Assembly (NCBI GenBank): GCA_017935265.1
Contig: JAGBHX010000144.1
Span: forward strand, 1 to 34,077
DNA length: 34,077 nt
Direction: 5' to 3'
Source: Clostridia bacterium
GTDB taxonomy: Bacteria > Bacillota > Clostridia > Oscillospirales > Acutalibacteraceae
Shown: piece after piece, positions 7,512-14,296 of the stretch
Layout: each line of letters starts with the position of its first letter
Numbering within the stretch: position 1 is the stretch's first letter
Program-made: the position numbers and the translations under genes
Notes under the pieces: model-generated
The model's database searches: none
The model's input: the letters and a program-made list of their open reading frames with translations, nothing else
Told to the model about the DNA's origin: nothing

Positions 7512-8297
7512 CTACGCAGCCTCGCCGCTGTCATCAAGTGTTTCAATGAGCTTTAAGTCCATAGAAAACTTGATCTCTCCCTCAAGAATATCATCAACAC
7601 ACTCGGGATCGTCACCTTCGAACCAGATGGCCACCGTAAAACGGTCAACCGCTCCTGCCTCGAAATCCTCGTTAGTGAAGCCGGCAACCTGCCTGCTGCT
7701 AACAAAGTTTTTGTCAGCGTACGCTTCAAGCACGCTGGTGCTGCCGAGAGTAGGCTTTGCAAACACTGTTGACTCGCCGTTGTGCGTTACCATAACGCGG
7801 ACAGCCTCGTCTGCGCCCTGAGTAGCACTTTCAACGTTGAGCTTTGCGGTGTAGCCCGCTTTCTCGGTGCCTGTGTTTTTAACATAAAATGAATATGTAA
7901 AATAATACATTCCGTCTTCCGTAAGGAAATTATGAGAACCGTCGTAATCATTTATATCTGCGGGAAGAAGAGGATATGTACCCTCGCGCATATTTTCAAA
8001 TGCACTGCCTTCGAGAATTCTTGCAGGATTGCTGAAATCAGGTGTCTCGCTGATTGCGATACCTGCATTGAAGGCATCTGCGTTCGTTGTAACGGTGAAA
8101 TTACCGTTGCTGATATATGTGGTGCAGGCAAACAAGCCAAAGAGGAAAAGCAACAGTATAATAAGTATAATAGTAAGAATTCTGATAAGTGCCTCTCTCT
8201 TATTGAGCTTTTTGGAGCTTGTTTTTACCGAATATTTGCCCATATTATCATTAGCGGCAGATGTCGGCTGTGCATCTTTTTTGTTTTTCTTTGCCAA
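7512..8297 (-). CDS. Membrane-anchored protein with TasA-like ectodomain
   Basis: 261 residues, starting at a TTG (8295-8297) chosen because AAAGGAG lies 9 bases upstream. A 38-residue basic cytosolic tail (KKLNKREALIR) precedes one membrane helix (about 40-62, ILTIILIILLLFLFGLFACT). The remaining 200 residues should be outside and include GMYYFTYSFYVKNTGTEKAGY and a C-terminal VAIWFEGDDPECVDDI. The latter matches VYIWVEGQDVDCLNSV at the same place in the next gene, so the two ectodomains are probably related. The FYVKNTG strand is also typical of TasA/camelysin-fold proteins. There is no cleavage motif, so it probably stays anchored. A role as base or assembly anchor for the secreted subunit, comparable to TapA, is inferred. 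It starts 17 bases after the EAL gene. Confidence 0.7.
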   Translation of the reverse strand: MAKKNKKDAQPTSAANDNMGKYSVKTSSKKLNKREALIRILTIILIILLLFLFGLFACTTYISNGNFTVTTNADAFNAGIAISETPDFSNPARILEGSAFENMREGTYPLLPADINDYDGSHNFLTEDGMYYFTYSFYVKNTGTEKAGYTAKLNVESATQGADEAVRVMVTHNGESTVFAKPTLGSTSVLEAYADKNFVSSRQVAGFTNEDFEAGAVDRFTVAIWFEGDDPECVDDILEGEIKFSMDLKLIETLDDSGEAA

Positions 8298-8314
8298 TGC
8301 AACCCGCTCCTTTC

Positions 8315-9055
8315 TTACACGATTGATTTCTCGTTTCCGGGCTTACCGTAAAACGGGCCCTTAAGCTGGTCAACACCAAGCTTTTTGAGAAGCTCTGCTT
8401 TCTCAGCAGTGTCAATGCCGTCAACTCTGGTTTCAACCTCAATCTTTTTAGCAAAATCAATAAGACCCTGAACCATATTCTGTGTTCGTTCGCTTTCCAT
8501 GATGTCTTCAATGATTGAAGCGTGAATACCTATGTAGTCAACATCATAATGGCTGAGGTTACTCAGGGATGTATACTCAAGACCCAAATCGTCAATTGAA
8601 ACCTTAAAGCCAAGCTCACGGCAGGCCTTAATGTTTGCAAGAATCTGCTCCTTGTCGGCCTCAAGAATGCTCTGAGTAATATTGAAGCAGAACCTGTCGG
8701 GCTTGATGCCGCGCTTATCAAGGATTTTCATAACCTGAGGAACAAAGTTCTTTTTGCAGATATGCTTAACAGAAACCCATACAATGAATGAATTGATGTC
8801 GGCCTCTCTTTCTTCGCAACGCTTGATAACGTCACAGCACTCTTCAATAGCCCAGAGACCCAACTGACAAATCTGACTTGATTTCTCGGCAATCGGAATA
8901 AAAATATCCGGCAGGATAACACCAACGGTCTTGTCGTTGATTCTCATGGAAATTTCATAATCTATCGCCATATTAAGGTGAATGTCAAACACCGGCTGGA
9001 AAGAAAGCTCAATCGGTCTGAGTCTTCCTGTTCCGTTGGATTTTTTCTGTTCCAT
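8315..9055 (-). CDS. Degenerate EAL-domain protein, probably not a phosphodiesterase
   Basis: 246 residues; ATG at 9055 after AGAGGG. The EAL fold is recognisable throughout: LSFQPVFD, YEISMRI in place of EALLR, VSIDDLGLEYTSLSNL in place of DDFGTGYSSL, and a final KGPFYGKP in place of QGYLFSKP. Several catalytic positions are changed: the NLS asparagine is Trp (VWVSV, about 93), LEITES is FNITQS (124-129), and KID is GIH (177-179). The two acidic residues of DDLG (155-156) and Glu34 remain. Loss of these metal ligands makes c-di-GMP hydrolysis unlikely. Such degenerate EAL proteins can act as nucleotide sensors or protein-binding modules. As first gene of the surface cluster it may couple assembly to c-di-GMP; that is inference. 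Confidence 0.82.
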   Translation of the reverse strand: MEQKKSNGTGRLRPIELSFQPVFDIHLNMAIDYEISMRINDKTVGVILPDIFIPIAEKSSQICQLGLWAIEECCDVIKRCEEREADINSFIVWVSVKHICKKNFVPQVMKILDKRGIKPDRFCFNITQSILEADKEQILANIKACRELGFKVSIDDLGLEYTSLSNLSHYDVDYIGIHASIIEDIMESERTQNMVQGLIDFAKKIEVETRVDGIDTAEKAELLKKLGVDQLKGPFYGKPGNEKSIV

Positions 9056-9120
9056 AAGCTACCCTCTCTGCCTGAAATTTAAGAATGTGTAAAAGTGTTA
9101 GTGAAAATGCACTTCTCTGT

Positions 9121-9168
9121 GTAAAATAACTGTGCACTCACCACAAAGGGCGCACTTGCCCTATTTAC
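9121..9168 (-). promoter_or_regulatory. Structured 5' leader upstream of the surface-cluster genes
   Basis: Nested inverted repeats: inner AGGGC (9147-9151) / GCCCT (9158-9162), outer GTAAAATA (9121-9128) / TATTTAC (9162-9168). They lie between the predicted promoter and the EAL start codon. No known riboswitch consensus is matched; it could also be an operator. Confidence 0.35.
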
Positions 9169-9187
9169 GCTTCTATACTTATAGTAC

Positions 9188-9217
9188 ACTTTACCACTTT
9201 TTTATGCAAATTGTCAA
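9188..9217 (-). promoter_or_regulatory. Candidate promoter for the surface cluster
   Basis: Minus-strand TTGACA (9217-9212), 18-base spacer, TAAAGT (9193-9188). A perfect -35 with a weak -10; the transcript would have a leader of about 125 bases before the EAL gene. Confidence 0.5.
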
Positions 9218-9269
9218 GGGATTTGGAGATAATTTTTCTGAAAAAAGAATTTTTTAAAGATTTATTTTT

Positions 9270-9308
9270 AAAACAAAAATCGGCAGAAAGGCCGCAACCC
9301 TTCTGCCG
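9270..9308 (-). terminator. Rho-independent terminator of the ABC transporter operon
   Basis: On the minus strand CGGCAGAA (9308-9301) and TTCTGCCG (9288-9281) pair, followed directly by ATTTTTGTTTT. It begins 6 bases after the permease stop codon. Confidence 0.88.
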
Positions 9309-9313
9309 TTGAA

Positions 9314-11539
9314 TTATAATTCTTTTTCAGGAATATACGCTACCAGATCTGAGCCGTCTTTAAAAATAAACTGAACGAATTTTCCGTTATCGCCGCTGTA
9401 AGAACAATAGCTTCTGTATGAATTAAAGTACTTTTCAATCAGCTTTCTGTCCGTGATACCCTCAACGTCTGAAAACGCAAATCCCGAATCGCCTTGAATA
9501 TTTTCTCTGCCGCCAAAAACATCTTTAACATACTCCGCAGTAAGATAGCTCACCGCCACAGACTTTTCCCGACGTAGTCCGATTGTAACCGTCTTGTTCT
9601 CCTGTGCAACGAGTTTAACCTCTGCCACATCGTCTGCCGTGAGATTGTTGAACTCGATTCCGTGTCTTGTTAAAAACTCCACCGTCTTTTTCATTGATTT
9701 GTAAACGGGAATGTTATCCATAGTCGGTCCGTCATACTCTTCCGCATCACCCTTTCTCACCCTGATATGATATAAGGCCTGCTCTTTCGGATAGAATATT
9801 TCATCGGGCGTCAACGCAATCAATTCCTCAGCAAAGACCATCCTGAATTCCTTCATCTCTTCCGGGCTCACTTTTTCGCTGAGCTTAACGCTGTCATTGA
9901 GAGTTTTTGAGTAAACATATATTTCGCCGGTATTATGCTTCTCTTTATAGTAAATGTAATCGCATTTCCAGCCGATTTCCGTTTCTTCAATCTGAGTAGT
10001 TTCCGGTGTAACTTCGGGGATTTTCTCCCACTCTTTGTCATAGTCAAAATCCCAATCAGTGAAAGAATCCTTAATCAATCCGTCATACCATTTTGTGTTC
10101 ACCACGTTGTGTGAAGCCTGTGCTCCTTCAAGAGAAACATTTTTATAAAACCTGGCAATATATCTGCCGCTTTTCATTTTATACACAAAGCAAACGGAAT
10201 CGTCGCCCTTGTCAAGTCCGTCAACCACTTTATGGTGAATTGAAACAACGGTGTTTATATCATCCTTGTCCGTCATAGGACCGTAAACCTTTGAGGACTC
10301 TCTTGTTATTCTTCGGCTTTCATCAAGTGCCATAATAAATTCCACGCTTGACGGACAAATGCCTGCATATTCAATTTCTTCGGGGTCGGGCACTTTTGAA
10401 AAATAACCGAATATTCCCGTTACAAGCGTAACTGTTGTTGCAAGGGTTGCTACCGTCACAACCGCCGTGTCCTTCAGGCTCGCAACAAAATCCGCCTTGT
10501 TTCTGTAAACAATTGCCGTTATACCAATGTAAATCATTGCAGGCACTATTGTGGTAATAATACAGCCGACGGTTTTGTTGACAGACGCGAAATTGCTCAT
10601 CAGCATAAATGAGACTGCCGCAATCACACCGCACACAAATCTCACTGCCTTTTTATTTGCGCCCACTGCTCCTGCAATTTCAGCTTTTCTTTTTTTAATC
10701 AGCTTCGGCACAAGGCAAAGAACAATAGCCGCAATCAACAACCAAACAATCACTGTCAGATAATCAAATCCGCCAAGAGTATATGCTTCACCGTCTACAT
10801 ATTTGTAGCCCACAGGAGGAGTGGAATTGAGATATTCCAATGGATTTAGCCTTCTTGTGTATGATGCAAAGGTTCGGCAGAAACCGCCAAAATCGTAGAA
10901 CATTTCGTAGTCTGACATCGCCGCACCGTTGACAAACTTACTTATGGCAACACCCGCCGTGTATATCAACGCCGTGGGTGCAAGGAGTGCTGTTGCGGTA
11001 CAAACTCCGCTTTCAATGAAATTGCCCACGCTCACGGTGAAGAGGCTTGCCACGGCAAAGCCTAACAGCATATTGCCGAAATAAACAAGCGCATAAAACA
11101 CACTCGCCTTAATAATCCCCGGCTCAACCGTAAAATATATGCTGTTTAAAATAATTGCAGCAATAAACGGAATTATTGAAGCCAACGCAATATATACGGT
11201 TGAAGAAATAATTCTGTTTTTAACAAGCTGTTTTCTGTTTATACCCATTGAAAGGTAGACGTTGCTCATTTTAACCGAGGTTAAAAATCTGAAAGAAAAC
11301 AGCCCTGCCAGTGCGCCGAAAGCAGCATAGATATATTGGTATATGATGTATGTTTCATAAGTGTCACTTCCGAATATTTTATAAACGTATTCATCACCGT
11401 GCAGATTTTTGTCAATCGTTGAAAACAGCGACAGCAAAAACAATCCGCAGGCAATCAAGGGGAACAAAAAGCCTGATTTAAAACATCTTTTTAAATCGTA
11501 CCTTGCGGCGTAATCAGCCGAAGATTTGCTGTAAATCAT
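9314..11539 (-). CDS. ABC transporter permease with large extracytoplasmic part
   Basis: 741 residues; ATG at 11539 with GGAGG 9 bases upstream, and 26 bases overlapping the end of the ATPase gene. The first 300 residues hold about six membrane helices, beginning SGFLFPLIACGLFLLSLF and with FGALAGLFSFRFLTSVKMS. A second hydrophobic cluster at about 300-410 ends in TVATLATTVTLVTGIFGYF. Residues 420-741 are soluble and acidic, with no membrane segment, and would lie outside the cell. This layout fits ABC-2/YtrC-like permeases of GntR-controlled operons in Firmicutes. The substrate is unknown; relatives are often tied to envelope stress or antibiotic response. The soluble domain is not recognised. 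Confidence 0.8.
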   Translation of the reverse strand: MIYSKSSADYAARYDLKRCFKSGFLFPLIACGLFLLSLFSTIDKNLHGDEYVYKIFGSDTYETYIIYQYIYAAFGALAGLFSFRFLTSVKMSNVYLSMGINRKQLVKNRIISSTVYIALASIIPFIAAIILNSIYFTVEPGIIKASVFYALVYFGNMLLGFAVASLFTVSVGNFIESGVCTATALLAPTALIYTAGVAISKFVNGAAMSDYEMFYDFGGFCRTFASYTRRLNPLEYLNSTPPVGYKYVDGEAYTLGGFDYLTVIVWLLIAAIVLCLVPKLIKKRKAEIAGAVGANKKAVRFVCGVIAAVSFMLMSNFASVNKTVGCIITTIVPAMIYIGITAIVYRNKADFVASLKDTAVVTVATLATTVTLVTGIFGYFSKVPDPEEIEYAGICPSSVEFIMALDESRRITRESSKVYGPMTDKDDINTVVSIHHKVVDGLDKGDDSVCFVYKMKSGRYIARFYKNVSLEGAQASHNVVNTKWYDGLIKDSFTDWDFDYDKEWEKIPEVTPETTQIEETEIGWKCDYIYYKEKHNTGEIYVYSKTLNDSVKLSEKVSPEEMKEFRMVFAEELIALTPDEIFYPKEQALYHIRVRKGDAEEYDGPTMDNIPVYKSMKKTVEFLTRHGIEFNNLTADDVAEVKLVAQENKTVTIGLRREKSVAVSYLTAEYVKDVFGGRENIQGDSGFAFSDVEGITDRKLIEKYFNSYRSYCSYSGDNGKFVQFIFKDGSDLVAYIPEKEL

Positions 11540-12419
11540 AACTCTTATCCTCCATTTCGCTTAAAAATACCTCTTCAAGTGTCATCGGAATTTCATCCAC
11601 AGAAGCAATGGGCATAAGTGCCACGGCTTTGCGCACCTTTTCAAGGTTTTCCTTTCCCATAACGGTGAAGAAAACCGCGTTACCCTTAACTTCAAGCTCT
11701 TTTAGGGGCAAAGCTTCAAAAGCCCCTTTGCTCACAGGCTGAGAGAGAAGAAGCCTGAATTTTTTGTTTTCTTCGGGAATGTCGTCAATAGAGCAGTCAA
11801 GGCTCATTTTTTTGCCGTTAATCAGTCCCACATGGTCGCAAAGGTTTGCAAGCTCCGAAAGGCTGTGGCTTGAAATAATAACGGAGCATTCACTCTCTGC
11901 CATATATTCAAGAAACAGGGTTTTGCAGATTTCTTTTTTCTGGGGGTCAAGTCCGTCAAAGACCTCGTCAAGGAGCATAAACCTTGGCCTTGAAGCCAGA
12001 GCAAATGCAATCTCGGCCTGCCGCTTCATTCCCTTTGAAAAGCTTCTCAGTCTTGCCTTTTTGTCAAGGCTGAAAATGCTGAGAATTTTTTCAAAAAGCT
12101 TCATATCAAAGCTTTCATACATCCCGCTGTAAAACCTTGCCATTCCCTCTACGGTTGAGTTGCCCATAAAGTACATATCGTCGGGGATATAAAACAGTCC
12201 TGTTCTGATTTCGCTGTTATCATAAGCATTTTCGCCGTCAAGGAGCACCTTACCCCCATCGGGTCGGTACATTCCCGATGCCGTTTTGAGAAGTGTTGTT
12301 TTACCGGCACCGTTGTAGCCGATAAGTCCGTAGATAGACGAATTTTCAACGGTGAAAGAAATATTATCCACCGCCGTAAAGCTGCCGAATTTTTTGGTAA
12401 CTGATTTTACCTCAATCAT
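11514..12419 (-). CDS. ABC transporter ATP-binding protein, YtrB-like
   Basis: 301 residues. The ATG at 12417-12419 directly follows the TAA of the GntR gene, implying coupled translation. Walker A is GYNGAGKT (34-41); the signature is the atypical FSKGMKRQ instead of LSGGQ; Walker B is FMLLDEVFDGLDP; and SSHSLSELANLCD gives the switch histidine. The C-terminal 90 residues are a variable domain. An FSKGM-type signature is common in ABC-2 exporters of the YtrB/EcsA/CcmA class. It should energise the downstream permease. Confidence 0.93.
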   Translation of the reverse strand: MIEVKSVTKKFGSFTAVDNISFTVENSSIYGLIGYNGAGKTTLLKTASGMYRPDGGKVLLDGENAYDNSEIRTGLFYIPDDMYFMGNSTVEGMARFYSGMYESFDMKLFEKILSIFSLDKKARLRSFSKGMKRQAEIAFALASRPRFMLLDEVFDGLDPQKKEICKTLFLEYMAESECSVIISSHSLSELANLCDHVGLINGKKMSLDCSIDDIPEENKKFRLLLSQPVSKGAFEALPLKELEVKGNAVFFTVMGKENLEKVRKAVALMPIASVDEIPMTLEEVFLSEMEDKSYDLQQIFG

Positions 12420-12794
12420 TTAATTCACCTGCTTTAGGTCAAATATTTCGTCAACAGCTGAATTGATTTCACTTTTTGTAAGACCTTTTGAAACAGCAGA
12501 ATGTAACGCAACCTTCAAGTCCTGCATTGCCTCCTGCTTTACTGTTTCATTGGCATTGTAGAATGGGCTGATAAAAACCCCTCTGCCCTGAGCGGAATAA
12601 ACTATTCCCTTTGCCTCCAGCTCCTGAAAAGCTCTTTTCACCGTGTTGACGTTTAATTTCAGCTCGCTTGCCAGCGCACGGATTGAGGGCAATTTATCGT
12701 CGGGCTTATAAACTCCGGAATTAACAAGCCAGATAATCTGCTCTTCAATCTGTTCATACACGGGCACACGGCTGTGCATATCAATGGATATCAC
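12420..12794 (-). CDS. GntR-family regulator, YtrA subfamily
   Basis: 124 residues from the GTG at 12792-12794, chosen because AGGAGA lies 7 bases upstream; an in-frame GTG at 12809 would place the start upstream of the ribosome binding site. The winged helix-turn-helix is clear: PVYEQIEEQIIWLVNSGVY, KLPSIRALASELKLNVNTVK and RAFQELEAKGIVYSAQGRG. The short C-terminal tail (about 50 residues) lacks a large ligand-binding domain, which defines the YtrA subgroup. These proteins usually repress their own operon with the adjacent ABC genes. The inverted repeat between promoter and start is the likely operator. Confidence 0.92.
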   Translation of the reverse strand: MISIDMHSRVPVYEQIEEQIIWLVNSGVYKPDDKLPSIRALASELKLNVNTVKRAFQELEAKGIVYSAQGRGVFISPFYNANETVKQEAMQDLKVALHSAVSKGLTKSEINSAVDEIFDLKQVN

Positions 12795-12840
12795 TTTTAT
12801 TCTCCTCACTTTTTATTTTTGCGCAAAAACATCTGTGCAA

Positions 12841-12869
12841 TAACTGTGCTATCACTGATGTTACAGTTA
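12841..12869. promoter_or_regulatory. Candidate GntR operator (inverted repeat)
   Basis: TAACTGT (12841-12847) and ACAGTTA (12863-12869) form perfect 7-base arms with a 15-base spacer, immediately downstream of the -10 of the gntR promoter. This position suits autorepression. Confidence 0.55.
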
Positions 12870-12897
12870 GAATATCACACTATCCCACTCTTGTCAA
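12869..12897 (-). promoter_or_regulatory. Promoter of the gntR-ABC operon
   Basis: Minus-strand TTGACA (12897-12892), 17-base spacer, TATTCT (12874-12869). Transcription runs towards the gntR start at 12794. Confidence 0.75.
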
Positions 12898-12935
12898 CAA
12901 TCTTTATGAGATTTTTATATTTTTTAAATTATCTG

Positions 12936-12966
12936 TTGACATTCACCTTAGGTGAAATATTATTAT
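12936..12966 (+). promoter_or_regulatory. MerR-type promoter with palindromic operator in a long spacer
   Basis: TTGACA (12936-12941), then the perfect palindrome TTCACCTTAGGTGAA (12942-12956), then TATTAT at 12961-12966, giving a 19-base spacer as in MerR-controlled promoters. A second TATTAT at 12958-12963 would give 16. The regulator gene starts 25 bases further on, so autoregulation is likely. Confidence 0.7.
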
Positions 12967-12990
12967 AGTGGTGAAAGAAGGTGTTTTGCA

Positions 12991-14199
12991 TTGAAAATTA
13001 AAGAAGTAATTGAAAAAACAGAACTCACCGACCGAGCAATAAGGCTTTATATTGACGAAGGTCTGGTTAAACCAAATATAGAAGAATCCTACAGCGGAAG
13101 AAAAAACATTGATTTTTCTGACGATGATGTTAAGCGTCTGAACAATGTTGCCCTTCTTCGCAAAGCGGGGTTTTCTATTGCAGACATTAAAAGTATAATC
13201 GAAAACAAAGAAACAGCAAAGGATATTATTGAAACCTTTATTCAGCAAACGGAACAAAACATAATCCACAACACTCAAGTTGTTGAAAAGCTGAAAAGCA
13301 TTTCCTTTGATGAAGAAATAAGCCTTGAAACAATATGTAATTCTCTTTCAGAAACAGTAAAAGAAACCGCCGTTCCCAAAGAAGATTTAAAACCGAAAGC
13401 CTCCTTGGAAGCAATCAGAAAATTCTGCTTGGGTTTCGGAATTTTCGGAATGGTTGTTTCCGTCTGCGGAATGGTGGTATTTATTATATTATGTAAAATT
13501 TGTTTTATACAGCTTGATTTAAAACAATTTATATCTGTTTCCTGGCCTGCAATTAGCACGATAATTGTTATGTTTGCGCTGACTTTGGCTATTACCTTGC
13601 TAAACAGAAAATCCGGGCTTCAAAAAAAGAAATATAAGACAAAAATGATAACCTCTTCGGTTTTGTTTTTGATTTTAATTCCTCTTAGCGTTTGCTCTTT
13701 CTATTTGTGTATTCTTACATCACTCTTCAATTATTCTCTTACATACGATATTGATGATTATCTCGTTCTTGACTCCTGGATTGATGAAGATTTCGGTACA
13801 GAAATTGATGCAGTGTTCCCTGATGAAATTCCGCAATCCGCAATAAAAAACCCTGACAGATATTTTGACAATGGTATTCCTCTGACGACAAAATACTATT
13901 ATACACATACGTATGTACTTGACCCCGACTTCGATTTGATTGCAGAATGGATTTTGCCGAAAGAAGAATATGAGCTTGCAAAAAAAGAAATCACCGCTTC
14001 TGTTAAACACACAGAAAAAAGAGGAGATTGGGTGCTCAACTACTATGCAGACACACAAGAGCCTGAAGATTGGGATGATGCTCATTATTGGTTTTTAATT
14101 TTTGCTTATAACGACAGCACCCGACAGGTCAGGTATATAGCCGCCTATGCTATAGACTCTTTCCCCGAAGGACCGTATTACCTTTCTCTTGATTGGTAA
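12991..14199 (+). CDS. MerR-family regulator fused to membrane helices and an extracytoplasmic domain
   Basis: 402 residues from the TTG at 12991, chosen because AAGGTG lies 7 bases upstream and the MerR helix-turn-helix starts at once (KIKEVIEKTELTDRAIRLYIDEGLV). An in-frame ATG at 12952 would start inside the promoter. The winged helix (1-75, with LLRKAGFSIADIKSI) and a coiled dimerisation helix are followed by three hydrophobic segments at about 146-168, 184-205 and 219-246. The C-terminal 155 residues are acidic and Trp/Tyr-rich (DSWIDEDFGTEID, TKYYYTHTYVLDPDFD, YWFLIFAYNDSTRQVRY) and would lie outside. This suggests a one-component membrane-bound sensor. The outer domain is not recognised. 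It is divergent from the GntR operon. Confidence 0.82.
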   Translation: MKIKEVIEKTELTDRAIRLYIDEGLVKPNIEESYSGRKNIDFSDDDVKRLNNVALLRKAGFSIADIKSIIENKETAKDIIETFIQQTEQNIIHNTQVVEKLKSISFDEEISLETICNSLSETVKETAVPKEDLKPKASLEAIRKFCLGFGIFGMVVSVCGMVVFIILCKICFIQLDLKQFISVSWPAISTIIVMFALTLAITLLNRKSGLQKKKYKTKMITSSVLFLILIPLSVCSFYLCILTSLFNYSLTYDIDDYLVLDSWIDEDFGTEIDAVFPDEIPQSAIKNPDRYFDNGIPLTTKYYYTHTYVLDPDFDLIAEWILPKEEYELAKKEITASVKHTEKRGDWVLNYYADTQEPEDWDDAHYWFLIFAYNDSTRQVRYIAAYAIDSFPEGPYYLSLDW

Positions 14200-14212
14200 T
14201 AACACAGAAAAA

Positions 14213-14238
14213 ACACCCTCATCACGAGAGTGTTTTTT
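14213..14238. terminator. Bidirectional terminator between the merR-like and Gfo/Idh genes
   Basis: ACACCCTC (14213-14220) pairs with GAGAGTGT (14226-14233), with one mismatch, followed by a T-run to 14238 and preceded by an A-run, so it can serve both converging genes. Confidence 0.75.
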
Positions 14239-14254
14239 ACGTTTTATTCGTTTT

Positions 14255-14283
14255 TTGACGGACACCCAATGGGCGCCCCTACC
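14255..14283. repeat. Possible copy of a dispersed GTAGGGGCG-type intergenic palindrome
   Basis: On the minus strand GTAGGGGCGCCCATTGGGTG, then TCCG. GGGCGCCC and CCCATTGGG are self-complementary. It resembles short GTAGGGGCG...CGCCCG repeats that I recall between genes in gut Clostridia. Only one copy is in this window, so the call rests on resemblance. Confidence 0.35.
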
Positions 14284-14296
14284 TGCTGAAATGTGT

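Noticed and set aside
9121..9168. A c-di-GMP (GEMM) riboswitch
   Set aside because: AGGGCAAG is present on the minus strand, but the rest of the GEMM core, including the second stem and its tetraloop, is not.
12952..12990. MerR-like protein starting at the upstream ATG
   Set aside because: It lies inside the promoter and operator; the TTG at 12991 has a well-placed AAGGTG and begins directly at the MerR helix.
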